DNA of 27,290 nucleotides from an uncultured Pseudomonadota bacterium. GTDB taxonomy: Bacteria; Pseudomonadota; Gammaproteobacteria; Xanthomonadales; Ahniellaceae. Below are positions 7,008 through 13,465 of this stretch, piece after piece. Location: contig CALKUS010000047.1 of NCBI GenBank assembly GCA_937996755.1, forward strand, positions 1 through 27,290, read 5' to 3'. The position numbers and the translations under genes are program-made. The notes under the pieces were generated by a model that ran no database searches, was not told the origin of the DNA, and saw nothing but the letters and a program-made list of their open reading frames with translations. Numbering within the stretch: the first letter of the stretch is position 1; the number at the start of each line of letters is the position of its first letter.

Positions 7008-7111
7008 AGGAAGTGGGAGCGGCCCATGGCCGCGACACCGAAATCCGTCAAGCACTGCGTCATTGATTGCCAATCCCTCGCGATCGCGGCCATGGGCCGC
7101 TCCCACTTCCT
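7008..7111. repeat. Large inverted repeat, 28-bp arms, REP/BIME-like
   Basis: The arm at 7008-7035 (starts AGGAAGTGGGAGCGGCCCAT, ends GGCCGCGA) is the exact reverse complement of 7084-7111, with a 48-nt spacer. Each arm also contains an internal small hairpin (GCGGCC-ATG-GGCCGC). A third copy of the arm lies at 14264-14293. It sits between the convergent FAD oxidoreductase and the minus-strand 88-aa gene and could act as a transcription barrier for both. It resembles the paired palindromes mobilised by RAYT transposases; no RAYT gene is in the window. Confidence 0.9.
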
Positions 7112-7147
7112 TCGAATCGAGCCTCTCCACCACGGGACTGGAGGCAG

Positions 7148-7175
7148 CCTGAAGGGTCCTGATGAGACCCTCAGG
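7148..7175 (-). terminator. Hairpin overlapping the 88-aa gene stop codon (possible terminator)
   Basis: CCTGAAGGGTC (7148-7158) pairs with GACCCTCAGG (7166-7175), leaving one bulged A and a 7-nt loop. It overlaps the stop codon of the minus-strand gene ending at 7171. There is no U-tract, so a rho-independent role is uncertain. Confidence 0.4.
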
Positions 7176-7437
7176 TGAACCCGAACTCCTGCTCGTCGTG
7201 CGCGGACAGCACCAGCCGCACCATGCCGATGGGGATCATGATCTCGTACTCGACTTCCTTGCTGCCCGGACCGAGCGCCGAGACGAACATCTGGAACAGC
7301 GCGCCACCCGTATCGATGCGCGTGCAGCGCACGTGCTCGCCGAACGGGCCGTTGGTGAGGTACGGCTTCACGGCGTCGCCGAACGACTCCAGCGCGCTCG
7401 GGAACAGGTAGACGGCGTAGCGCGCGGGCTGGGTCAT
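7171..7437 (-). CDS. Hypothetical protein coupled to purT
   Basis: The 88-aa product is not recognised. It begins MTQPARYAVYLFPSALESFG, has a mixed alpha/beta look with no signal peptide, and ends with an acidic DEQEFGFT. The ATG overlaps the purT stop codon as ATGA (7434-7437), which is strong evidence that it is a real, co-translated gene. Codon composition matches its neighbours. A function in purine or formate metabolism is suggested only by the coupling. The antisense frame at 7162-7623 is a shadow. Confidence 0.75.
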   Translation of the reverse strand: MTQPARYAVYLFPSALESFGDAVKPYLTNGPFGEHVRCTRIDTGGALFQMFVSALGPGSKEVEYEIMIPIGMVRLVLSAHDEQEFGFT

Positions 7438-8630
7438 GCGAGGGCCTCGTCGAGAGTGACGGTGAGCGACGACGCGACACGACGCGCGTTCTCGCGCGCC
7501 GCGTCGATCGTGGCGGCGCGCGCGAGGCCGACCGCGACGCGGCGGTGGCCGCGAACTTCCGGCTTGCCGAACACGCGCAACGTGGTATCGGGCAGCGCGA
7601 GCGCGTCGGCCAGCCCGCCATAGCGCGGCGCGCGGCCGTGCCCTTCGGCCAGCACGGCGCACGATGCGCTGGGCCCGAGCTGGCGGATGACCGGGATCGG
7701 CAGCCCGAGGATCGCGCGCACGTGCAGCGCGAACTGCGAGAGGTCCTGCGATGCGAGCGTCACGAGGCCGGTGTCGTGCGGGCGCGGCGAAACTTCCGAA
7801 AACAGCACTTCGTCGCCGCGCACGAACAGCTCGACGCCGAACACACCGGCGCCGCCGAGCTCGTCCGTGATCGCGCGCGCGATGCGTTCGGCCCCGGCCG
7901 CCGCGCGTGCCGACATCGGCTGCGGCTGCCACGACTCGCGGTAGTCGCCGTGTTCCTGCAGGTGGCCGATCGGTGCGCAGAAACTGGTGCCGCCGGCGTG
8001 GCGCACGGTGAGCAGCGTGATCTCGTAGTCGAACGGCACGAAGCCCTCGACGATCACGCGGCCCGCACCGGCGCGACCGCCGGACTGCGCGTAGCGCCAG
8101 GCTTCGTCGACGTCGCCTGCGCCGCGCACGATGCTCTGGCCGTGGCCCGAGGACGACATCACGGGCTTCACGACGCACGGGATACCGAGCGCCGCGATCG
8201 CGGCGCGGTATTCGTCTTCGGTGTCGACGAAGCGGTACGGGCTGGTGGGCAACCCGAGCTGCTCGGCGGCGAGGCGGCGGATGCCTTCGCGGTCCATCGT
8301 GAGTCGCGCCGCGCGCGCGGTGGGCACCACGCGCTGGCCCTCGCGCTCGAGCTCGATCAGGGTGGGCGTGTGGATCGCCTCGATCTCCGGCACGACGAGC
8401 GTCGGCCGCTCGCGCTCGATCAGCGCGCGCAGCGCGACCGGATCCAGCATGTCGATCACGTGCCAGCGGTGCGCGACCTGCATCGCGGGCGCGCCGGCGT
8501 AGCGATCGACCGCGACCACCTCCACACCCAGGCGCTGCGCCTCGATCGCGACCTCCTTGCCCAGCTCGCCCGAGCCCAGCAGCAGCAGGCGCGTGGCATT
8601 GGCGAAGCCCGGCGTGCCGAGGGTGGTCAT
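7434..8630 (-). CDS. purT: Formate-dependent phosphoribosylglycinamide formyltransferase (PurT)
   Basis: The 398-aa product is close to E. coli PurT (392 aa). It converts GAR to FGAR using formate and ATP in de novo purine synthesis, in the cytosol. The ATP-grasp architecture is complete. The N-terminal pre-ATP-grasp motif is LLLLGSGELGKEVAIEA (15-31). The phosphate-binding loop is VKPVMSSSGHGQS (154-166), where the E. coli loop reads SGKGQS. The metal/ATP block is GVELFVRGDEVLFSEVSPRP, followed by HDTG. The first gene of a two-gene unit, it overlaps the 88-aa gene by 4 nt. The start at 8630 lies beside the divergent transglutaminase gene with about 130 bp between them. Confidence 0.95.
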   Translation of the reverse strand: MTTLGTPGFANATRLLLLGSGELGKEVAIEAQRLGVEVVAVDRYAGAPAMQVAHRWHVIDMLDPVALRALIERERPTLVVPEIEAIHTPTLIELEREGQRVVPTARAARLTMDREGIRRLAAEQLGLPTSPYRFVDTEDEYRAAIAALGIPCVVKPVMSSSGHGQSIVRGAGDVDEAWRYAQSGGRAGAGRVIVEGFVPFDYEITLLTVRHAGGTSFCAPIGHLQEHGDYRESWQPQPMSARAAAGAERIARAITDELGGAGVFGVELFVRGDEVLFSEVSPRPHDTGLVTLASQDLSQFALHVRAILGLPIPVIRQLGPSASCAVLAEGHGRAPRYGGLADALALPDTTLRVFGKPEVRGHRRVAVGLARAATIDAARENARRVASSLTVTLDEALA

Positions 8631-8758
8631 CGAAGGTGCTTCGCACGACGGGCGGCCAGCGCCCGGGAGGCGCGATTGTACCGGCTGCCGCAGGGCCGCT
8701 CGGCACCCGGCTGGAACGCTGGCACAATCGACGACGAGCCATCGACCGTCGGATCCCC

Positions 8759-10204
8759 ATGCGTCGCCTCATCCTCGCGCTGCTGCTGGCGGCGTCGCCG
8801 TCCTGTTACCTGCTCGCCGCCCCACCCGCGGACGAAGTCGAGTGGATGAAGGTGACGCTCGAGGGCCGCAAGATCGGCCAGCTCGAATCGCGCGTCGCGC
8901 ATCGCGGCGGCGAAATCCGGACCACCGAAAGACTGTCGCTCGTGATGGACCGCGGCGGCGTGTCGCTGCCGGTCGACACGGAAGAGACCAGCATCGAGCG
9001 CGAAGATGGGACGCCGATCGGATTCGAATCGCGCATTTCCTTCTCGGGCGTGGCGATGGAATCGAAGGGCACGATCGGCGCCGACGGCAAGGTGTCGGTC
9101 GTCACGCGCTCGGGCGGTGCCGAATCGAAGCGCGAGATCGCGTGGCCGGCGGGCGCCGTGCTCGCACACGGCGCGCGCCTCGCCGAGGAGAAGCACGGCC
9201 TCGCGCCCGGCACGACGTACCGCGTGCTCGCGTTCCAGCCCTCCGACCTCGCCGCGGTCCCGATCGACGTGCGCGTCGTGTCGCGCGGCCCCGTGCGGCT
9301 CGACGACCGCACCGAGGAGCTGGTGGAGCTCGAACAGCGCGCCGACCTCGGTGGCGCACCGTTCACGATGCGCGCATGGGTGACGCCGGAACACGAGCCG
9401 CGCAAATCGACGCTGCCGCTGCTCGGGCTCGAGCTCGTGATGGTCGCGTGCGACGAAGCGTGCGCGAAGGAGCCGAACCAGCCCGCCGACATCCTCGAGC
9501 GCACCGTCGCGAAGGCGCCAGATTCGCTGACGCCCGCAATGCGCCGCGACGGCGCGCGTTACCGCATCGCGGTCACCGGCACGGAGCCCGCGCGCCTGCC
9601 CGACACCGGCGAGCAGGTCGTCACGGGCAGCGCGCACGATCTCGTCGTCGACGTCGACCCGACCCCGGCCCGCCCGGACACGCGCGCGCCGGCGGCGGAC
9701 GAGCGCGATGCGAATCGCTGGGTGGAGAGCGACGACGCGAAGATCGTCGCGCGCGCGAAGGAAGCGACGGCGGGCGCGAAGGGCGATGCCGAGCGCATGC
9801 GCAAGCTGGAGCGGTTCGTCTCCGGGTGGATCAGCAACAAATCGATGCGCGTGGGCTACGCGACGGCGCGCCAGACGCTCGATTCGCGCGAAGGCGACTG
9901 CACGGAGCATGCGGTGCTGCTCGCCGCGCTCGCGCGCGCGTCCGGCATCCCGGCGCGCGTGGTGAACGGCCTTGCATTCGCGCCGAGCTTCGCCGGTTAC
10001 GAGCGCGCGTTCATCCCGCACGCGTGGGTGCAGGCGTACGTGGACGGCGAATGGCACGGCTACGACGCCGCGCTGCTCGGCTTCGACGCCGGGCACATCG
10101 CGCTCTCGTACGGCAGCGGCGAGTCGTCCGGCTTCTACGCGAGCGTCACGCTGTTCGGCAACCTGAAGGTGCTCGATGCGCAGCCGTTGCCCGCGTCGCC
10201 CTGA
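8759..10204 (+). CDS. Secreted transglutaminase-like domain protein
   Basis: The 481-aa product has a signal peptide (MRRLILALLLAASPSCYLLA, cleavage near residue 21-22). A long beta-rich N-terminal region follows (about 25-320), including 'EWMKVTLEGRKIGQLES' typical of periplasmic transglutaminase-fold proteins. The C-terminal transglutaminase core carries Cys381 (GDCTEHA), His421 (PHAWVQAYV) and Asp436 (GYDAAL), forming the Cys-His-Asp triad. Bacterial members usually act as periplasmic thiol proteases or amidases, but the substrate is unknown. The ATG at 8759 is chosen because the signal peptide begins exactly there; the open frame extends to 8636 without meaningful sequence. The next gene starts inside its last 29 nt. 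Confidence 0.85.
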   Translation: MRRLILALLLAASPSCYLLAAPPADEVEWMKVTLEGRKIGQLESRVAHRGGEIRTTERLSLVMDRGGVSLPVDTEETSIEREDGTPIGFESRISFSGVAMESKGTIGADGKVSVVTRSGGAESKREIAWPAGAVLAHGARLAEEKHGLAPGTTYRVLAFQPSDLAAVPIDVRVVSRGPVRLDDRTEELVELEQRADLGGAPFTMRAWVTPEHEPRKSTLPLLGLELVMVACDEACAKEPNQPADILERTVAKAPDSLTPAMRRDGARYRIAVTGTEPARLPDTGEQVVTGSAHDLVVDVDPTPARPDTRAPAADERDANRWVESDDAKIVARAKEATAGAKGDAERMRKLERFVSGWISNKSMRVGYATARQTLDSREGDCTEHAVLLAALARASGIPARVVNGLAFAPSFAGYERAFIPHAWVQAYVDGEWHGYDAALLGFDAGHIALSYGSGESSGFYASVTLFGNLKVLDAQPLPASP

Positions 10205-11156
10205 TCCGCGCGTCGCGCTGCTCGCACTCGCGCTCGCGCTCGCGCTGCCGGCCGGCGCGGACGCACCTGCAGCCGCCGCGCAAGCCGACGACGGCGCCGC
10301 ACGGCTGTCCGCGCTCGTCATCGACCCGGCCGTTTCCGAGATCAGCGGCATGGCCGCGTCGCGCCGTCGCGACGGCCTGTTCTGGGTGCACAACGACAGC
10401 GACAACGGCAATGCGATCCATGCGCTGGACACAGCCGGCCACGTGCGCGCGACCGTCACGATCGACGGCGCGCGCAACTACGACTGGGAAGACATCGCCT
10501 CGTTCGAGCGCAACGGCAAGCCCTATCTCCTGGTCGCCGACGTCGGCGACAACGGCGGGCTGCGCAAGTCGCTGAACCTCATCGTCGTGCGCGAGCCGGT
10601 GCTCGGCGCCGGTGGCGAGCGTCACGTGCGTGCGGACTGGACGGTCGCGTTCCGCTGGCCCGACGGCGCGCGCGATTGCGAAGCCGTCGCCGTGGACGCC
10701 GAGCGGATGGAGGCGCTGCTCGTCGCGAAGAAGCGCGTGCCGGCCCAGGTGTTCCGCGTATCGCTGGCAAAGCCACGCGCGGGCGAGCCGATGCGCGTCG
10801 CGGAGCAGGTCGCGTCGATCGCGGCGATGCCGCAGCCGACGGCCGAGGACCTCGCGCGCGACCCGCGCTTCGGCAAGTACCGCGGCCAGATCACCGGCAT
10901 GGACGTCGACGCGCGCAGCGGTCGCGTCGCGCTGCTCACCTACACCGACGGATACCTGTTCGATCGCCGCCCCGGCGATACCTGGCAGGCGCTGTTCGCC
11001 CGGCCGCCGCGCCCGCTGCACCTGCCGCCGCTGCCGCAGGGCGAGGCGATCGCGTTCGACCGCCGCGGCACCGAGCTCTGGATCACGTCCGAGCGCCTGC
11101 CGGCCCCGCTGCTGCACCTGCCGGTGCCCGCGAGCGATACCGCGCAATCTCGGTAA
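10176..11156 (+). CDS. Predicted secreted protein, possible beta-propeller (function unknown)
   Basis: The 326-aa product begins with a basic n-region and an Ala/Leu run (VALLALALALALPAGADA, encoded by a GCTCGC-type repeat), consistent with a signal peptide. The mature part has repeated strand-turn segments such as SEISGMAASRRRDGLFWVHND, NYDWEDIASF, LLVADVGDNGG and GQITGMDVDARSGRVALLTY. That pattern fits a beta-propeller of the esterase-like or phytase-like type, possibly with Ca sites at the Asp-rich turns (DSDNGN, DVGDNGG). The start at 10176 overlaps the transglutaminase gene by 29 nt; no other ATG or GTG would keep the signal peptide. Co-expression with the transglutaminase-like protein is likely. 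Catalytic residues are not identifiable. Confidence 0.75.
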   Translation: MRSRCPRRPDPRVALLALALALALPAGADAPAAAAQADDGAARLSALVIDPAVSEISGMAASRRRDGLFWVHNDSDNGNAIHALDTAGHVRATVTIDGARNYDWEDIASFERNGKPYLLVADVGDNGGLRKSLNLIVVREPVLGAGGERHVRADWTVAFRWPDGARDCEAVAVDAERMEALLVAKKRVPAQVFRVSLAKPRAGEPMRVAEQVASIAAMPQPTAEDLARDPRFGKYRGQITGMDVDARSGRVALLTYTDGYLFDRRPGDTWQALFARPPRPLHLPPLPQGEAIAFDRRGTELWITSERLPAPLLHLPVPASDTAQSR

Positions 11157-11232
11157 ACGACTAACCTGAAAGCGATTTTCGGCGCGATCGCTGGTCCGCC
11201 GCGAGGTCCTGTCGTCGCGTGACTTGCAAAGT

Positions 11233-11249
11233 GATATCAATTAGATATC
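11233..11249 (+). promoter_or_regulatory. Paired GATATC operator-like site upstream of the SPFH operon
   Basis: GATATCAATTAGATATC consists of two identical palindromic hexamers (11233-11238 and 11244-11249), 11 bp centre to centre, in an AT-rich patch unusual for this genome. One helical turn between half sites is what a ribbon-helix-helix tetramer would want, and an Arc-type RHH gene is in the operon downstream. A weak -35 (TGACTT, 11220-11225) and -10 (TAGATA) with 16-bp spacing would place the right half over the promoter. The role is inference. Confidence 0.5.
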
Positions 11250-11284
11250 CTTACCTCGCAACTCCCACCACAGGAACCGCCGCC

Positions 11285-12169
11285 ATGCAGGACCGCAACG
11301 CCTCGATGCGGGAGCGCCCGCTCTCGACGATCTCCGGTATTCCCATGCTGCTCGCGCTGCTGGTCGTCACGATCGGCCTCGGCTGGGTGCTCGTGCAGGC
11401 TGGCAAGGGCGGCATGCCCGTGGTCGCGATCGGCGCGATCCTCGGCCTGGTCGTCACGTTCTTCCTCTGGATGGGCTTCTTCATCGTGCAGCCGAACACG
11501 GGCGCGGTGCTGCAGCTCTTCGGCAAGTACGTCGGCACGTGCCGCGAGGAAGGGCTGCGCTGGACGAACCCGTTCTACGGCAAGAAGTCGGTGACGCTGC
11601 GCGTGCGCAACTTCGAGTCCTCGAAGCTCAAGGTGAACGACCTCGAAGGCGCGCCGATCGACATCGCGGCGGTCGTCGTCTGGCAGGTGTACGACACCGC
11701 CGAAGCGGTCTTCAACGTCGACGACTACCAGAACTTCGTGCACGTGCAGAGCGAGGCGGCGCTGCGCCAGATGGCCACGAGCTATCCCTACGACCTGCAC
11801 GACGACCACAAGGTGTCGCTGCGCAGCCACTCGAAGGAGATCAACGAGCACCTCGGCCGGGAAATCGAGGAGCGTCTCGCGAGCGCCGGCATCCGCGTGC
11901 TGGAAGCGCGCGTCAGCCACCTCGCGTACGCGCAGGAGATCGCGCAGGCGATGCTGCAGCGCCAGCAGGCGTCCGCGATCATCGCCGCGCGCAGCAAGAT
12001 CGTCGAAGGCGCCGTCAGCATGGTGCACATGGCGCTCGAGCAGCTCGCGGTGAAGGGGGTCGTGCACCTCGACGAAGAGCGCAAGGCCGCGATGGTGAGC
12101 AACCTGCTCGTCGTGCTGTGCGGCGAACGCTCGACGCAGCCGGTCGTGAACGCCGGGTCGATCTACTGA
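11285..12169 (+). CDS. SPFH/band 7/prohibitin-domain membrane protein
   Basis: The 294-aa product has two N-terminal hydrophobic segments (about 19-39 and 44-66). An SPFH (stomatin/prohibitin/flotillin/HflKC) domain follows, starting FFIVQPNTGAVLQLFGKYVG with the typical 'EGLRWTNPFYGKKSVTLRVRN' block (given as family signature). A helical region with EIEERLASAGIRVLEARVSHL and QAMLQRQQASAIIAARSKIVEGA ends the domain. These proteins form oligomeric membrane scaffolds and often control membrane proteases. ATG 11285 is preceded by CAGGAAC at a suitable distance; the frame upstream to 11219 lacks an SD and would cross the GATATC site. It is the first gene of a tightly coupled operon. Confidence 0.93.
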   Translation: MQDRNASMRERPLSTISGIPMLLALLVVTIGLGWVLVQAGKGGMPVVAIGAILGLVVTFFLWMGFFIVQPNTGAVLQLFGKYVGTCREEGLRWTNPFYGKKSVTLRVRNFESSKLKVNDLEGAPIDIAAVVVWQVYDTAEAVFNVDDYQNFVHVQSEAALRQMATSYPYDLHDDHKVSLRSHSKEINEHLGREIEERLASAGIRVLEARVSHLAYAQEIAQAMLQRQQASAIIAARSKIVEGAVSMVHMALEQLAVKGVVHLDEERKAAMVSNLLVVLCGERSTQPVVNAGSIY

Positions 12170-12204
12170 TGGACGCGCGGCGCCGCAACGGGAGCCTCGC
12201 GTGA
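12169..12204 (+). CDS. Possible 11-codon linking micro-ORF
   Basis: An ATG overlaps the SPFH stop as TGATG (12167-12171). It opens an 11-codon frame (MDARRRNGSLA) whose TGA overlaps the GTG of the Arc-type gene as GTGA (12201-12204). There is no independent SD. It may serve only to carry reinitiating ribosomes from the SPFH gene to the regulator gene. Its translation is unproven and it could be a chance frame. Confidence 0.3.
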   Translation: MDARRRNGSLA

Positions 12205-12392
12205 GCGAGCGGAAGGCCTACCCGCTGCGCATCAGCGCGGACGTGCTCGACGCGATGCAGCGTTGGGCGCAGGACGAGCTGCGCAGCGGGAACGCCCAGA
12301 TCGAGTACGTCCTGCGCGAAGCGCTGCGTCGCGCGGGACGGCTCAAGCCGGGTACCGACGGCGCGCCGCCGGAACCCGCCACGGAGGAATGA
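12201..12392 (+). CDS. Arc-family ribbon-helix-helix DNA-binding protein
   Basis: The 63-aa product reads MSERKAYPLRIS (N-terminal beta-strand that would insert into the major groove). Helix A is ADVLDAMQRWAQDELRSG and helix B is NAQIEYVLREALRRAGR, matching the Arc/MetJ RHH fold with the conserved RSxNAQIE..L..AL pattern. An acidic/Pro tail follows. It would dimerise and bind short AT-rich palindromes, so autoregulation through the paired GATATC site at 11233-11249 is a reasonable inference. The GTG start at 12201 is supported by GGGAG at 12190-12194 with a 6-nt spacer. The gene lies between the SPFH gene and a DUF4177-like gene. Confidence 0.85.
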   Translation: MSERKAYPLRISADVLDAMQRWAQDELRSGNAQIEYVLREALRRAGRLKPGTDGAPPEPATEE

Positions 12393-12394
12393 CC

Positions 12395-12457
12395 ATGTAC
12401 GCCCCTCTTTCCACCACCGAGATCGCGCGGGTCGCCGTGCGCGGAGGCAAGCGATGA
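12395..12457 (+). CDS. 20-aa micro-ORF with strong ribosome binding site
   Basis: MYAPLSTTEIARVAVRGGKR is encoded from ATG 12395. A near-consensus GGAGG lies at 12383-12387 (7-nt spacer), placed over the end of the Arc-type gene. Its TGA overlaps the next gene's ATG as ATGA (12454-12457). The strong SD and precise coupling suggest it is translated, either as a small protein or as a coupling leader. No family is recognised. Confidence 0.5.
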   Translation: MYAPLSTTEIARVAVRGGKR

Positions 12458-12639
12458 GCGCGCAGCGCTGGCAATACCTCGTCGTCGCCGCGAAGCCGAA
12501 CCGCTGGTTCAAGCTGCTGCCGGATTCCGAGGCGTTCTCGGAGCTGCTCAACAAGCACGGCGCCCAGGGTTGGGAGCTGGTCGGCGTCGCGGGCCACCCG
12601 CCGCACGCGCAGCACCTGCTGTTCAAGCGGCCGGCATGA
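12454..12639 (+). CDS. DUF4177-like small protein
   Basis: The 61-aa product has the DUF4177 pattern: an N-terminal strand WQYLVVAAKP, a helix with LNKHGAQGWELVGVAG (the family hallmark 'LN.lg.eGWElv.v'), and a terminal strand LLFKRP. The function of this family is unknown. The SD is GGAGG at 12443-12447 with a 6-nt spacer. It overlaps the micro-ORF upstream (ATGA) and the CPBP protease gene downstream (ATGA at 12636-12639). This makes it an integral part of the SPFH-Arc-CPBP operon. Confidence 0.8.
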   Translation: MSAQRWQYLVVAAKPNRWFKLLPDSEAFSELLNKHGAQGWELVGVAGHPPHAQHLLFKRPA

Positions 12640-13415
12640 ACGCCGTCGTCGCGACACCCGAATCCGCCGCGCGGCCGGCGCTGCGCATCGCGCTCGTGCT
12701 CGGTGGCGTCGCCGCGCTCACCGTCGCGCTGGTGATCCCGTACGCGATCGCGCTGCTGCCCGCGGCGCAACGCGCGGTGCTGCCCTCGCTGTCGATCCTC
12801 ATCCCGCTGCAGGTGCTGCAGGCGTTCGTGCTGTTCGTGTTCATGGCCTGGGCCGGCCTGCGGCTCGGCGAGCGCAACCGCCTCGACGCACCCGTGCTGC
12901 GCCGCCTGCTGCACGGGGCCGGCTCGTTGCCGGACGTGCGCGCCGGGCTGGAGGTCGTGCTCGGCGCGCTGCTCGCGGTCGCCGGCGTCGCGCTCGTCAC
13001 GGCATGGCTCGACCCGATGCTGCCCGCGTTCCGCAACGGCACGCCGCCGTCGCCCACCGCGCTGCAGGGCTTCATGGCTTCGTTCTACGGCGGCATCGCC
13101 GAAGAGCTGCAGACGCGCCTGTTCCTCATGACGCTCACGGCGTGGCTGCTGGTGCGCGCGGGCATCGCGCGCAGTGCGGCGCTCGCACTGGCTGCGCTCG
13201 TCGCGGCGCTGCTGTTCGGCGCCGGGCACCTGCCCGCCGCCGCCGGCGTGTGGCCGCTCGACGGGGTGGTCGTTGCGCGCACGGTGCTCGCGAACGCCGT
13301 GCCGGGGCTCGTGTTCGGCGCGCTGTTCGCCCGGCACGGCATCGAGTGCGCGATCGCCGCGCATTTCCTCGCCGACCTCGGCCTGCACGTGGTGCCGCCG
13401 CTGTTGTCAGGCTGA
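12636..13415 (+). CDS. CPBP-family intramembrane metalloprotease (CAAX protease/Rce1-like)
   Basis: The 259-aa product has about six to eight hydrophobic segments. The CPBP/Abi motifs are in order: EELQTR at 156-161 (motif 1, EExxxR), FGAGH ending at His198 (motif 2), and HFLAD with His243 and Asp247 (motif 3). These are the catalytic Glu pair and metal-binding residues of type II CAAX protease relatives. In bacteria the substrates are often small peptides or membrane proteins, and some members work in immunity to self-bacteriocins. The ATG overlaps the DUF4177-like stop (ATGA). Its association with an SPFH scaffold suggests a regulated membrane proteolysis complex; that is inference. Confidence 0.9.
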   Translation: MNAVVATPESAARPALRIALVLGGVAALTVALVIPYAIALLPAAQRAVLPSLSILIPLQVLQAFVLFVFMAWAGLRLGERNRLDAPVLRRLLHGAGSLPDVRAGLEVVLGALLAVAGVALVTAWLDPMLPAFRNGTPPSPTALQGFMASFYGGIAEELQTRLFLMTLTAWLLVRAGIARSAALALAALVAALLFGAGHLPAAAGVWPLDGVVVARTVLANAVPGLVFGALFARHGIECAIAAHFLADLGLHVVPPLLSG

Positions 13416-13465
13416 CGCCATGAAAATGGCTGGCCTCGCGATTTCGCTTCCGCGATAGTCGCGGC

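Noticed and set aside
7009..7110. Possible CRISPR or insertion sequence ends
   Set aside because: Only two copies in inverted orientation, no spacer periodicity and no transposase or cas gene between or beside them; a REP/BIME explains it better.
11539..12204. 221-codon plus-strand frame within the SPFH gene
   Set aside because: It is a shifted frame of the SPFH gene. Only its last 11 codons (12169-12204), at the operon junction, are kept as a low-confidence micro-ORF.
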